55,013 nucleotides of DNA from Clostridia bacterium (GTDB lineage Bacteria > Bacillota > Clostridia > Oscillospirales > CAG-272). A program made the translations under genes and the position numbers. Shown in pieces: positions 41,507 through 50,994 of this stretch. Where the stretch lies: assembly GCA_017547755.1 (NCBI GenBank), contig JAFYOX010000111.1:1-55013 (forward strand). Reading direction: 5' to 3'. The notes below the pieces were generated by a model that saw only the letters and a list, made by a program, of their open reading frames with translations, searched no databases and had not been told where the DNA came from. How positions within the stretch are numbered: the stretch's first letter is position 1; each line of letters opens with the position of its first letter.

Positions 41507-43225
41507 ATGCAGATTCTCAAACGGTTCATCGGGTATTACCGGCCGCACGTGAAGATGTTCATCGCGGACATGGTGTGCGCGCTGATGCTTGCCCTGTGCG
41601 ACCTCATCTACCCGAACATCACGCGCAATATGCTGAACATCTACATTCCGAACAACCAGATCAATCTTCTGGTGGTCTGGGCGGTGATCCTTCTGCTCAT
41701 ATATGTTGCGAAGCTGTTCTTCAACTATTTTGTATCCTACGTCGGACATATCGTCGGCGTGGATATGCAGGCGGATATGCGCCGGGAGGTCTTCGACCAT
41801 CTGGAACGCCTTCCGCTGACGTATTTTGACAACAACAAGACCGGTACGATCATGTCGCGCATCGTGAGCGACCTGATGGACATTTCCGAACTGGCGCATC
41901 ACGGACCGGAAGACCTGTTCCTCTCCGTGATCTCGATCGTGGGCGCGTTCATCATGATGGCGCGGATCCACATGCCTCTTGCGCTGATCGTCTGTGCGTC
42001 CCTGCCGATCATGGTGATCTTCGCGGCGCGTCTGCGCATGCGGATGAGCCAGGCGTTCACGGAAACGCGCGTAGAGATCGGGGAAGTCAACGCGGGGCTT
42101 GAAAACAGCATCGCGGGCATCCGCGTATCGAAGGCATACACGAGCCGGGAATACGAAAACGAAATGTTCGAAAAGGGCAACAGCAAATTCGTCAAGGCGC
42201 GTACGAAGGCGTACAAGGTCATGGCGGAATTCCACTGCGGCACGACGTTCATCGGGGACTTCCTGCAGGTCGTCCTGTACATCGCGGGCGGTATGTTCTG
42301 CGCGTTCGGCAAAATTTCCGTCGGTGACTTCACGGCGTTTGTTCTTTACATCGGCATTTTCATGAATCCTGTCCGCCGGATCATTTCCTTTGTGGAACAG
42401 TATCAGAACGGCATGACGGGCTTCAAGCGCTTCCTTGAGATCATGGACTACCCGATCGAAGCGGACGATCCGGACGCGAAGGAGATCGGCCGCGTAAAGG
42501 GCGAGATCGAATTCGACAATGTGACCTTCCGTTACGAAGAAGAAAAGACCGTTCTGAACGATCTGAGCTTCAGGGTGGAAGCGGGCAAGACGCTTGCGCT
42601 GGTCGGACCGTCCGGCGGCGGCAAGACGACGATCTGTCATCTGATCCCGCGCTTCTACGAGCTGGCGGGCGGCAAGATCACGGTGGACGGCACGGACATC
42701 CGGGATGTAACGCGTGCGTCTCTGCGTGAAAACATCGGCATCGTGGCGCAGGACGTCTTCCTGTTCAACGCGACGATCTACGACAACATCGCCTACGGTA
42801 CCCCCACGGCGACAAAGGAACAGGTAGAAGATGCGGCACGCCGTGCGAACATCCTCGAATACATCGAGTCCCTTCCGGAAGGCTTCAATACGATCGTGGG
42901 TGAACGCGGCATCAAGCTCTCCGGCGGTCAGAAGCAGCGCGTTGCCATTGCCCGCGTCTTCCTGAAGAACCCGCCCGTCCTCATCCTCGACGAAGCGACG
43001 AGCGCTCTCGACAACGCGACCGAGCAGATGATCCAGCACAGCCTCGAAGAACTCTCCCACGGCCGCACGACCATCGTCGTTGCCCACCGTCTCACGACCA
43101 TCAAAAACGCCGACGAGATCCTCGTCATCAGCGACAACGGCATCGAAGAACGCGGCAATCACGAATCCCTTCTCAAGAAGGGCGGCATTTACGCCGGTCT
43201 GTGGAACGGGATGAAGATCGAATAA
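41507..43225 (+). CDS. ABC exporter, fused membrane and ATPase half-transporter
   Basis: A 572-residue type IV exporter half. Six membrane helices occupy residues 1 to about 310 (MFIADMVCALMLALCDLIYP, VVWAVILLLIYVAKLFFNYF and so on). The ATPase domain follows: Walker A GPSGGGKTT at 367-375, Q-loop VAQDVFLFNATIYDNIAYG, signature LSGGQKQR from 471, Walker B VLILDEATSA and H-loop VVAHRLTTI. Multidrug, lipid or peptide export are all possible. There is no second half-gene beside it, so a homodimer is likely. Start ATG 41507 follows GAAAGGAC. Confidence 0.93.
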   Translation: MQILKRFIGYYRPHVKMFIADMVCALMLALCDLIYPNITRNMLNIYIPNNQINLLVVWAVILLLIYVAKLFFNYFVSYVGHIVGVDMQADMRREVFDHLERLPLTYFDNNKTGTIMSRIVSDLMDISELAHHGPEDLFLSVISIVGAFIMMARIHMPLALIVCASLPIMVIFAARLRMRMSQAFTETRVEIGEVNAGLENSIAGIRVSKAYTSREYENEMFEKGNSKFVKARTKAYKVMAEFHCGTTFIGDFLQVVLYIAGGMFCAFGKISVGDFTAFVLYIGIFMNPVRRIISFVEQYQNGMTGFKRFLEIMDYPIEADDPDAKEIGRVKGEIEFDNVTFRYEEEKTVLNDLSFRVEAGKTLALVGPSGGGKTTICHLIPRFYELAGGKITVDGTDIRDVTRASLRENIGIVAQDVFLFNATIYDNIAYGTPTATKEQVEDAARRANILEYIESLPEGFNTIVGERGIKLSGGQKQRVAIARVFLKNPPVLILDEATSALDNATEQMIQHSLEELSHGRTTIVVAHRLTTIKNADEILVISDNGIEERGNHESLLKKGGIYAGLWNGMKIE

Positions 43226-43250
43226 AATATTGTTTTGGTGAAATTTTTGA

Positions 43251-43301
43251 GGGGAACCTTTTCAGCGGAAAGGTTCCCCCGCGACTTTCTCCGAAAGTCG
43301 C
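43251..43301 (+). terminator. Double hairpin after the ABC exporter, intergenic repeat family
   Basis: GGGGAACCTTT pairs with AAAGGTTCCCC (43251-43279), then GCGACTTTC pairs perfectly with GAAAGTCGC (43281-43301). The first belongs to the GGGGAAnCTTTT palindrome family. The rest of the gap to radA (43302-43455) shows a further small inverted repeat (GCTTTTTTCAAAAAGC near 43370) and no gene. Confidence 0.6.
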
Positions 43302-43455
43302 AGAAACTCCCTTTCAATCCCCTATCAGCTGCCCAATCCGGCTGCAACAGATTGAAGTTTTTGCGGAGCTTTTTTCAAAAAGCGACCGTCTTCCCTTCCC
43401 GAACGATGTGTACTTTCTCCCCTTTGAAAAATCCGCATATTTTTCCCCCAAAGCA

Positions 43456-43484
43456 TTGCGAAACAAACGAAATTACGTTATAAT
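43456..43484 (+). promoter_or_regulatory. Promoter of radA
   Basis: TTGCGA (43456-43461), 17-base spacer and TATAAT (43479-43484), 34 bases before the radA ATG. Confidence 0.82.
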
Positions 43485-43517
43485 AAACCATAATAAAATC
43501 CAGAAGGAGAGCGACCG

Positions 43518-44921
43518 ATGAAAGCCCCGAAGACCGTGTATGTGTGCAGTGAGTGTGATTACCAGAGTTCGAAGTGGCTGGGGAAGTGTCCGCAGTGCAA
43601 CGCGTGGAATACGTTTGTTGAAGAGACGTATACTGCGCCGGCGAAGGCGTCGGCGGTGTCGAATTCACCGACACGCGCGGCGGCAGTCACGCCGGAACAG
43701 AGCAGGGCGGTGAAGTTCAATGAGTTTGAGATTCCCGAATATCTGCGGCACAGTACGGGGATCGGGGAGCTTGACCGCGTGCTCGGCGGCGGACTGGTCG
43801 AGGGATCGGTCATCCTGCTTGCCGGGGAACCCGGCATCGGGAAGTCCACGCTGCTCATGCAGCTGTGCGGACAGCTCGGGAATTCGTGCAAAGTTCTGTA
43901 TGCGTCCGGGGAAGAATCCCGCGCGCAGCTCAAGATGCGCGCCGAACGCCTGGACGTGAACGCGGAATTCCTCTATGTCCAGACCGAGACGAACATCGCC
44001 CATATCCTCACCGAATACGATAAGATCAAGCCCGATATCGTCATCGTCGACTCCATCCAGACGATCTATTCCGACGACCTCACCTCCACGGCCGGAAGTG
44101 TCACGCAGGTGCGCGAATGCTCGTCCCTGCTCATCAACCGCGCGAAAACCGACGGCGCCGCCGTGCTCATCGTCGGTCATGTCAATAAGGAAGGCGGCAT
44201 CGCCGGTCCGAAGGTGCTTGAACATATGGTCGACGCCGTTCTTTATTTCGAAGGCGACCGCCGTCAGCCGCACCGCATCGTCCGTGCCATCAAGAACCGC
44301 TTCGGCTCCACCAACGAGATCGGCGTGTTCGAAATGGCGGAACACGGACTCGAAGAAGTCGCCAATCCGTCTGCGATGCTTCTTGAAGGACGCCCCACCG
44401 GCGTCAGCGGAAGCTGCGCGGTCTGCATCATGGAAGGAAGCCGTCCGCTGATCGCGGAAATCCAGGCACTCGTTACACCGACCGTCTTTCCGGCGCCGCG
44501 CCGTACCGCCAACGGCATCGACTATAACCGGATGTGCCTCCTGCTCGCCGTCCTCGAAAAGCGGCTCGGACTCAAGTTTTCGACCTGCGACGTCTATCTC
44601 AACGTCATCGGCGGTCTGCATCTCGACGAACCCGCCGTAGACGCCGCCGCGTGCCTTGCGATGATCTCGTCGCTCCGCGATATTCCCGTCCCGGACGACG
44701 TCATCGCCTTCGGCGAAGTCGGCCTGTCCGGCGAATTCCGCGCGGTCGCGTCGATCGAACAGCGCGTGAACGAGGCGTTCCGCCTCGGATTCACGAAGAT
44801 CGCCCTGCCGAAGCGTGCCGCGCTGAAAAATGAAGAAGCGCTGAAGGAATCCGGCGCGGAGATCATCCCGCTTGACGGAATTTTCGATGCGCTGAAGCTG
44901 CTGGCGTCAGCGGAACAGTAA
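43518..44921 (+). CDS. radA: DNA repair protein RadA (Sms)
   Basis: A 467-residue RadA. The N-terminal zinc finger uses Cys10, Cys13, Cys24 and Cys27. The RecA-like ATPase has Walker A GEPGIGKST at 103-111, Walker B-like DIVIVDSIQTIYSD and the RadA-specific KNRFGSTNEIGVFEM near 258. A Lon protease-like domain with no protease activity forms the C-terminus (YLNVIGGLHLDEPAVDAAACLAMISS). It is a branch-migration helicase for recombination intermediates, important in repair and in natural transformation of Firmicutes. AAGGAG precedes the ATG. Confidence 0.96.
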   Translation: MKAPKTVYVCSECDYQSSKWLGKCPQCNAWNTFVEETYTAPAKASAVSNSPTRAAAVTPEQSRAVKFNEFEIPEYLRHSTGIGELDRVLGGGLVEGSVILLAGEPGIGKSTLLMQLCGQLGNSCKVLYASGEESRAQLKMRAERLDVNAEFLYVQTETNIAHILTEYDKIKPDIVIVDSIQTIYSDDLTSTAGSVTQVRECSSLLINRAKTDGAAVLIVGHVNKEGGIAGPKVLEHMVDAVLYFEGDRRQPHRIVRAIKNRFGSTNEIGVFEMAEHGLEEVANPSAMLLEGRPTGVSGSCAVCIMEGSRPLIAEIQALVTPTVFPAPRRTANGIDYNRMCLLLAVLEKRLGLKFSTCDVYLNVIGGLHLDEPAVDAAACLAMISSLRDIPVPDDVIAFGEVGLSGEFRAVASIEQRVNEAFRLGFTKIALPKRAALKNEEALKESGAEIIPLDGIFDALKLLASAEQ

Positions 44922-44967
44922 AAATGTACATTATTTTACAAATATATCTTCCCGAAAGGAAATCAAT

Positions 44968-46635
44968 ATGAAACTCCAGGACAAATTCAATCTCTACGGC
45001 ATCGATGACGAACGCAGCCGGAAGGTGATCTTCCCGACCCGCGTCGTTCTCACCCAGGGTAAAGTTACCGGCAGCGAACACCTGACCGCGTACAAGCCCG
45101 CGCAGGTTGCCATCTACGGCTACCACGACCAGTGCACCCTCGACAACCGCGGCTCCGACGTCAACGCCGGCGTTCTCGTGGACTTCGGCCGTGAACTCCA
45201 CGGCACCCTCACCGTTTCCGTATGGTCCATGAACGGCAGATACGCCGACTACACCATCCGCCTCGGTGAAAGCGTTTCCGAAGCGATGACTCCTCTCACC
45301 GAAACCGACAAGAATCCCACCAACGACCACGCGGTCCGCGACATGAAGGCGACCAGCGGTGCATGGTCCTCCAACGAAACCAACGAAAGCGGCTTCCGCT
45401 TTGCGTACGTGGAACTCAACTCCCCGGATATGTATATGCAGATCCGCTGCATCACCGCGACCCTCGTTTACCGCGACATCGAATACCGCTGTTCCTTCGA
45501 ATGCAGCGATCCGATGCTCAACAAGATCTACGACACCGCCGCATACACCGTGCATCTGAATATGCAGCGCTACCTCTGGGACGGCATCAAGCGTGACCGT
45601 CTCGTATGGGCAGGCGACATGAATACCGAACTTGCGACCATTTTCGCCGTTTTCGGCGCGAACGAAGTGGTTCCGAAGTCCCTCAATCTTGTGCGCGACG
45701 TCACCCCGACGAGCGATTCCATGAACGGCATCTCCGCGTACAATCTGTGGTGGCTGCTCTGCCATTACGAATGGTACATGGGCACGGGTGACTACGATTA
45801 TCTCAAGGAACAGAAGGATTACATCCAGGCGCTCCTGACCCGCTACATGACGTACATCGATGAAAACGGCGCGGAAACTCTGCCGGAAGGCCGTTTCTTC
45901 GACTGGCCGACGAACGATCTGCCGAACGAAAAGCACTGCGGTCTGCAGGGTCTTCTCCGTCTGGCACTCCTGCGCGGCGGCGACATCATGAAGGTGCTCG
46001 GCGAAACCGAAACGGCAGCGGAATGCTACATCGCGGCGGACAAGCTCCTCGCGCACAAGCCGGTACCGACCGCAAAGCAGCCGGCGGCACTTCTCGCCAT
46101 CGGCGGCATCAGCGATCCGAAAGAAATGTTCGATAAGGTCATTGGTCCGGGCGGCGCGGCAGGTCTGTCCACGTTCCTCGGCTACTACACGCTCTGCGCG
46201 TGTGCGGAAGCCGGCGAATACGAAGCGGCACTCGACATCATCCGCAATTACTGGGGTAAGATGATCGAAATGGGCGCGACGACGTTCTGGGAAGACTTCA
46301 ACATCGACTGGCTCGACAACGCGGCGCCGATCGACGAACCCGTTCCGGAAGGAAAGAAGGATATCCACGGCGACTACGGCGCATACTGCTACGTAAAGCT
46401 CCGTCACAGCCTCTGCCACGGCTGGGCATCCGGTCCCGCACCGTACCTCGCGGCGCACGTTCTCGGCATCAAGGTCGTTGAACCGGGCTGCAGAAAGATC
46501 AAGTTCGAACCGAACCTCGCCGGACTCGAATGGGCAAAGGGCACCTACCCGACTCCGTACGGCGACATCAGGATCGAAATCACCAGGGACGGCGCATCCT
46601 GCATCGTTCCCGAAGGCGTTGAAATTGTAAAGTAA
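44968..46635 (+). CDS. Alpha-L-rhamnosidase-like glycoside hydrolase (GH78), short cytosolic form
   Basis: A 555-residue protein without a signal peptide. Segments matching GH78 (alpha/alpha)6-barrel enzymes are WDGIKRDRLVWAGDMNTE (about 204-221, containing the candidate acid Glu), SMNGISAYNLWWLLCHYEWYMGTGDYDYL, GATTFWEDFNIDW (about 437) and SLCHGWASGPAPYLAAHVLGIKVVEPG. Known rhamnosidases are usually 700-1100 residues with extra N-terminal beta domains; here only one short N-terminal beta part is present. It would remove terminal rhamnose from imported oligosaccharides or glycosides. An AAAGGAAA ribosome site lies upstream. Confidence 0.82.
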   Translation: MKLQDKFNLYGIDDERSRKVIFPTRVVLTQGKVTGSEHLTAYKPAQVAIYGYHDQCTLDNRGSDVNAGVLVDFGRELHGTLTVSVWSMNGRYADYTIRLGESVSEAMTPLTETDKNPTNDHAVRDMKATSGAWSSNETNESGFRFAYVELNSPDMYMQIRCITATLVYRDIEYRCSFECSDPMLNKIYDTAAYTVHLNMQRYLWDGIKRDRLVWAGDMNTELATIFAVFGANEVVPKSLNLVRDVTPTSDSMNGISAYNLWWLLCHYEWYMGTGDYDYLKEQKDYIQALLTRYMTYIDENGAETLPEGRFFDWPTNDLPNEKHCGLQGLLRLALLRGGDIMKVLGETETAAECYIAADKLLAHKPVPTAKQPAALLAIGGISDPKEMFDKVIGPGGAAGLSTFLGYYTLCACAEAGEYEAALDIIRNYWGKMIEMGATTFWEDFNIDWLDNAAPIDEPVPEGKKDIHGDYGAYCYVKLRHSLCHGWASGPAPYLAAHVLGIKVVEPGCRKIKFEPNLAGLEWAKGTYPTPYGDIRIEITRDGASCIVPEGVEIVK

Positions 46636-46645
46636 ATGAAATTCC

Positions 46646-46702
46646 GTGGGGAAAAACTTTTTGAAAAAAGTTTTTCCCCACACCCCTTTTCAAAAACTTT
46701 TA
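46646..46702 (+). repeat. Complete copy of the intergenic palindrome family
   Basis: A perfect 17-bp stem (46646-46662 with 46665-46681, two-base loop) built on GTGGGGAAAAACTTTTT, followed by CCCCTTTTCAAAAACTTTTA (46683-46702), the same tail seen at 5278. It occupies the gap between the GH78 gene and the next ribosome site and probably ends or attenuates transcription. Confidence 0.75.
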
Positions 46703-46724
46703 TACCGGGAAAGGAGATAAAGTG

Positions 46725-47276
46725 ATGCTGAAATCGAAGGAAATACGGGAGAAAGCGGAGAAAATCCTGCGGGATTCGGGACTTCTGGAGGAACTTTCGA
46801 AGTACGGGGAAGCGCATCCGATCGGGAGTTACCGGATGGACATCATGGCGTGGAACGACATCGACATTGACGTCCGGAACGACGGGATGAACCCCGAAAA
46901 GCTGTACGCGCTGACGAAATATGTGATCGAAACGTTCCGTCCGGTGTGGTACGAAGCGAAGGAAGAAGTCACGGACGAAGGAAAAACGGTCTGGTTCCAC
47001 GGCTGGGAAGCGTACATCGACGGGGAACGGTGGAATTTCGACATCTGGTTCTTCGATGAGGAAACGATCGCAAAGGCGGAAGAATTCTGCGACGGGGTTG
47101 CCGAAAAACTGGCGGCGGATCCGGCGAAAAAGGCGGCGGCCGCGCAGATCAAGCGGGATCTGATTGCGGCAGGGAAGTATTCGTTCGGGCAGTTCTGCAG
47201 CATGGACGTGTACCGCGCGGTGCTGGAGCTCGGCATGACCTCCGCGGAGGAGATGATGCGGGATTACCGGAAATAA
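46725..47276 (+). CDS. Nucleotidyltransferase-like protein
   Basis: A 183-residue protein with GSYRMDIMAWNDIDIDV near residue 35. This resembles the G-S-x(n)-D-x-D core of nucleotidyltransferase-fold (MNT/GrpB-like) proteins, with acidic residues that could bind metal. The rest is helical (KLYALTKYVIETFRPVWYEAKEE, EEFCDGVAEKLAADPAKKAAAAQIKRDLI). Substrate unknown; related proteins occur as small orphan genes in Clostridia. GTG 46722 and ATG 46725 are both possible starts behind AAGGAG; I prefer the ATG. Confidence 0.6.
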   Translation: MLKSKEIREKAEKILRDSGLLEELSKYGEAHPIGSYRMDIMAWNDIDIDVRNDGMNPEKLYALTKYVIETFRPVWYEAKEEVTDEGKTVWFHGWEAYIDGERWNFDIWFFDEETIAKAEEFCDGVAEKLAADPAKKAAAAQIKRDLIAAGKYSFGQFCSMDVYRAVLELGMTSAEEMMRDYRK

Positions 47277-47278
47277 CA

Positions 47279-47306
47279 ACGCTCCGCAGAAATTTCCACG
47301 GAGCGT
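47279..47306. terminator. Weak hairpin after the nucleotidyltransferase-like gene
   Basis: ACGCTCCG pairs with CGGAGCGT across 12 bases. No good T-tract follows on the plus strand. Confidence 0.35.
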
Positions 47307-47331
47307 ATACCTGCGTTGCGAACCCGTTGCT

Positions 47332-47360
47332 TTACTTTTGACCCCAGTCGGTGGTATACT
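47332..47360 (+). promoter_or_regulatory. Promoter of the XRE regulator gene
   Basis: An extended -10, TGgTATACT (47352-47360), with a weak -35 TTACTT (47332-47337) at 17 bases. Confidence 0.6.
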
Positions 47361-47407
47361 GTAATCACCGGCCGGAGTTCTTTTATTTATAGAAAGGAAG
47401 AAAGCAT

Positions 47408-48190
47408 ATGTCGAAATTCGGAACCATTTTACGTAATCTGCGTCTTGAGCGCGATTTGACACAGGCGGATGTCGGCGAGGGGATCGGCGTGTCCCCGCAG
47501 GCGGTGTCCAAGTGGGAGAACGAGAACGGACTGCCCGACGTGACCCAGCTCATTCCGCTTGCGGATTATTTCGGCGTGACGGTGGACGCCCTGCTCGGGC
47601 ATGATCCGGACAAGGATGAACGGGAGATCACGGCGCACATCGAACGTCTCGAAGGAAAGCTGACGGATGAAGGAAACTGGGATGCACAGATGGAGGAAAA
47701 CCGCGCGATGCTGCGGAAGTACCCGAAAGACTGCCGCCTGATGGTACAGATGTGCCGGATATTGTATTTTTATCCGAAGCAGACGGGGATCGACGGGACA
47801 CCGGAATCGGACAAATGCGCGGACGAACTGGTCGAATGGGGCGAGAAGGTACTGCGGGAGTCCACCGATTCGCACCTGCGGAACGAAGCGGTGCGGTTTC
47901 TGGTATATACGCTCGATATTCAGGTGAAGTTTGACAAGGGCAAGAAATATGCGGAAATGATGCCGCCGTATGAACTTTGCCGCGAATCGCTAATGCGTTT
48001 CCTGTGTGAAGATGACGCGGAAACCGTGGCATTCTATTCGAAATTCGCCGGTACTCTTCTGGGGGATGTGAACTGGATGGGGGAAATGTATGAAATTTCC
48101 CGCAAACGCAGCGGCGTCGGACAGCCGTTCGGGAAAATTCCTGAGATAAAGGAAAAACTGAAGCAGCTCAATGCCCTCTGCGGCGAATGA
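47408..48190 (+). CDS. XRE-family helix-turn-helix regulator
   Basis: A 260-residue protein. The N-terminal HTH covers residues 1-60 (FGTILRNLRLERDLTQADVGEGIGVSPQAVSKWENENGLPDVTQL). The C-terminal 190 residues are helical with TPR-like character (WDAQMEENRAMLRKYPKDCRLMVQMCRILYFYP) and could bind a peptide or partner. Such stand-alone regulators are common in Clostridia; the target is unknown. AAGGAAG precedes the ATG. Confidence 0.85.
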   Translation: MSKFGTILRNLRLERDLTQADVGEGIGVSPQAVSKWENENGLPDVTQLIPLADYFGVTVDALLGHDPDKDEREITAHIERLEGKLTDEGNWDAQMEENRAMLRKYPKDCRLMVQMCRILYFYPKQTGIDGTPESDKCADELVEWGEKVLRESTDSHLRNEAVRFLVYTLDIQVKFDKGKKYAEMMPPYELCRESLMRFLCEDDAETVAFYSKFAGTLLGDVNWMGEMYEISRKRSGVGQPFGKIPEIKEKLKQLNALCGE

Positions 48191-48238
48191 ATCACAGAAA
48201 AAAGCGGACAGTCCCCCCTGTCCGCTTTTTTCTGTGAT
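48191..48238 (+). terminator. Strong terminator after the XRE gene
   Basis: A perfect 21-bp stem (48191-48211 with 48218-48238) around a TCCCCC loop, containing the standard core GCGGACAG ... CTGTCCGC followed by six T. Confidence 0.93.
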
Positions 48239-48251
48239 TTCAACATTTTCA

Positions 48252-48280
48252 TTGACAGTCCGTCCAATCCGTGCTATAAT
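48252..48280 (+). promoter_or_regulatory. Consensus promoter of alaS
   Basis: TTGACA (48252-48257), 17-base spacer and TATAAT (48275-48280), both perfect. The leader to the ATG is only about 60 bases, too short for a T-box. Confidence 0.93.
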
Positions 48281-48345
48281 AATTTATTGATATCGAATAA
48301 ATCAATACATTCTACATCTTATATAAACACAGGAGACACACCATC

Positions 48346-50979
48346 ATGCAGTGGACTTCAGTAAACGATCTGCGAGAAAAATATCTCTCGTTCTTTGAAT
48401 CCAAGGGACATCTCAGACTCCCTTCCTTCCCGCTCGTTCCCCAGAACGACAAATCCCTTCTTCTCATCAACTCCGGTATGGCTCCGATGAAGAAGTTCTT
48501 CACCGGCGAAGTGGAACCGCCGCGCAAGCGCGTTACCACCTGCCAGAAGTGCATCCGTACCCCTGACCTGGAACGCGTAGGCCACACCGCGCGTCACGGT
48601 ACCTACTTCGAAATGCTCGGCAACTTCTCCTTCGGTGACTACTTCAAGGATCAGGCGATTCCGTGGGCATGGGAATTCCTTACCCAGTGCCTCGAAATTC
48701 CGGAAGAACTCCTCTATCCGTCCATCTACGAAGAAGACGATGAAGCGTTCGAACTCTGGAACAAGAAGATCGGCGTACCCGCAGAACGCATCGTCCGTCT
48801 CGGCAAGGCCGACAACTTCTGGGAACACGGCACCGGTCCCTGCGGCCCCTGCTCCGAAATCTACTTCGACCGCGGTCTGAAGTACGGATGCGGCTCCCCG
48901 GACTGCAAACCCGGCTGTGACTGCGACCGCTTCATGGAAATCTGGAACAACGTATTCACCCAGTTCAACTCCGACGGCAAGGGCGGCTACACCGAACTCG
49001 AACACAAGAACATCGACACCGGTATGGGTCTCGAACGTCTCGCATGCGTTATGCAGGGCGTTGACAACATGTTCGAAGTTGACGGCGTACGCAAGATCCT
49101 CGACAAGGTCGTTGAAATCTCCGGCAAGAATTACGGCGAAGACAAGAACGCCGACATCTCCATCCGCGTTATCACCGACCACGTACGCGGCGCTACCTTC
49201 ATGATCTGCGACGGCGTTATCCCGTCCAACGAAGGCCGCGGCTACGTTCTCCGCAGAATCCTCCGCCGTGCTGCCCGTCACGGCAAGCTCCTCGGCATCA
49301 GCCGTGAGTTCCTCACCGAAGTATGCGACGTTGTGATCGCAGAAAACGTTGCGGGTTATCCCGAGCTCGGCGAAAAGGCAGGCTACATCAAGAAGGTCAT
49401 GTCCATCGAAGAAGACCGTTTCAACGCGACCATCGACGCCGGCCTTTCCATCCTCTCCGACCTCATCCGCACCACTCTCGCAGAAGGCGCAGACACCATC
49501 TCCGGTGAAGACGTCTTCAAGCTTTACGATACCTTCGGATTCCCGATCGACCTGACCCGCGAAATCACCGAAGAAAGCAACCTCCGCATTGACGAAGATA
49601 CCTTCAAGATGCTCATGCAGCAGCAGAAGGTCCGTGCGCGTGAAGCAAGAGCCAACATCTCCGGCTGGAGCGACGCGTCCAAGTCCTTCATCTCCACTCT
49701 CCCGGCAACCGAATTCACCGGCTACACCGATTATAAGACCGAAGGCGCAAAGATCATCGCGATCCTCTGCGAAGACGAATCCGTGAACGAAGTTTCCGAA
49801 GGCGAATGCACCATCATCCTCGACAAGACTCCCTTCTACGGCGAAGGCGGCGGTCAGATCGGCGATACCGGTACCATCTACAAGGCAGATGCGATCGTCA
49901 ATGTTTATGACACCAGAAAGACCGACGGCGTTTACATCCACCTCTGCACCGTGGCGAACGGTACCTTCAAGGTAGGCGACACTGTAACCGCTGACATCGA
50001 AGATATGCGCCGTGAAGCGATCAAGAGAAACCACTCCGCGTGCCACCTCCTTCAGGCGGCTCTCCGCAAGGTTCTCGGTACACACGTTGAACAGGCTGGT
50101 TCCTACGTGGACAACAGCCGCGTACGTTTCGACTTCACGCACTTCCAGGCTCTCACCGCTGACGAACTCAAGCAGGTTGAAGCGCTCGTCAACGCGCACA
50201 TCCTTGTTGGCCACGCGATCGAAACCGTTGTGACCGACATCGAAACCGCGAAGAAGGAAGGCGCAATGGCTCTGTTCGGCGAAAAGTACGGCTCCGAAGT
50301 CCGCATGGTCAAGATGGGCGGCTTCTCCACCGAACTCTGCGGCGGTACTCACTGTGACAATACCGGCAAGATCGGTCTCTTCAAGATCGTTTCCGAATCT
50401 TCCGTAGCGGCAGGCGTACGCCGTATCGAAGGCGTAACCGGTCTGGGCGTTCTCGAACTCATCGCAGAACGTGACAACCTCATCGGCGAAACCGCACACG
50501 CTCTCAAGGCTCAGAACCCGAACGAAATGCCGAACCGTGCAGCATCCCTGCTCGGCGAAATTTCCTCCCTTAAGAAGGAAATCGACAGCCTGAACTCCAA
50601 GCTCGCAGCAAACCGTCTCGGCGAACTCGTTGACGGTGCTGTGGAAGTCGGTTCCTTCAAGCTCATCGCAGCAGACCTCGGCGCGACCGGCGTTGACGCG
50701 GCTCGTACCCTCTGCGACCAGATCAAGGACAAGATGCCCGAAGCCGTTGCTGTATTTGCAGTGAACGACGGTGCAAAGCTGAACTTCATCGCAGCGGCTG
50801 GTTCCGCAGCAGTCAAGTCCGGCGCACACGCAGGCAAGCTCGTCGGTGCCGTTGCGGCAGTAACCGGCGGTAAGGGCGGCGGACGTCCCGACAGCGCAAC
50901 CTCCGGCGGTAAGGATGTATCCAAGGTAGCGGAAGCTCTCGCTGCAGCAAAGGACATCCTCGCAGGCATGCAGAAGTAA
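48346..50979 (+). CDS. alaS: Alanyl-tRNA synthetase
   Basis: An 877-residue class II synthetase that charges tRNA-Ala. The catalytic core begins LREKYLSFFESKGHLRLPSFPLVP, with PPRKRVTTCQKCIRTPDLERVGHTARHGTYFEMLGNFSFGDYFKDQAI (motif 2 region). The editing domain zinc ligands lie in NHSACHLLQAALRKVLG (about 561) and LCGGTHCDNTG (about 664). The C-terminal DHHA1 domain ends with a GGKGGGRPDSATSGG stretch. Length and order are those of bacterial AlaRS. Codon use is highly biased, fitting strong expression. AGGAG precedes the ATG. Confidence 0.97.
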   Translation: MQWTSVNDLREKYLSFFESKGHLRLPSFPLVPQNDKSLLLINSGMAPMKKFFTGEVEPPRKRVTTCQKCIRTPDLERVGHTARHGTYFEMLGNFSFGDYFKDQAIPWAWEFLTQCLEIPEELLYPSIYEEDDEAFELWNKKIGVPAERIVRLGKADNFWEHGTGPCGPCSEIYFDRGLKYGCGSPDCKPGCDCDRFMEIWNNVFTQFNSDGKGGYTELEHKNIDTGMGLERLACVMQGVDNMFEVDGVRKILDKVVEISGKNYGEDKNADISIRVITDHVRGATFMICDGVIPSNEGRGYVLRRILRRAARHGKLLGISREFLTEVCDVVIAENVAGYPELGEKAGYIKKVMSIEEDRFNATIDAGLSILSDLIRTTLAEGADTISGEDVFKLYDTFGFPIDLTREITEESNLRIDEDTFKMLMQQQKVRAREARANISGWSDASKSFISTLPATEFTGYTDYKTEGAKIIAILCEDESVNEVSEGECTIILDKTPFYGEGGGQIGDTGTIYKADAIVNVYDTRKTDGVYIHLCTVANGTFKVGDTVTADIEDMRREAIKRNHSACHLLQAALRKVLGTHVEQAGSYVDNSRVRFDFTHFQALTADELKQVEALVNAHILVGHAIETVVTDIETAKKEGAMALFGEKYGSEVRMVKMGGFSTELCGGTHCDNTGKIGLFKIVSESSVAAGVRRIEGVTGLGVLELIAERDNLIGETAHALKAQNPNEMPNRAASLLGEISSLKKEIDSLNSKLAANRLGELVDGAVEVGSFKLIAADLGATGVDAARTLCDQIKDKMPEAVAVFAVNDGAKLNFIAAAGSAAVKSGAHAGKLVGAVAAVTGGKGGGRPDSATSGGKDVSKVAEALAAAKDILAGMQK

Positions 50980-50994
50980 TTGAATAAAAATAAT

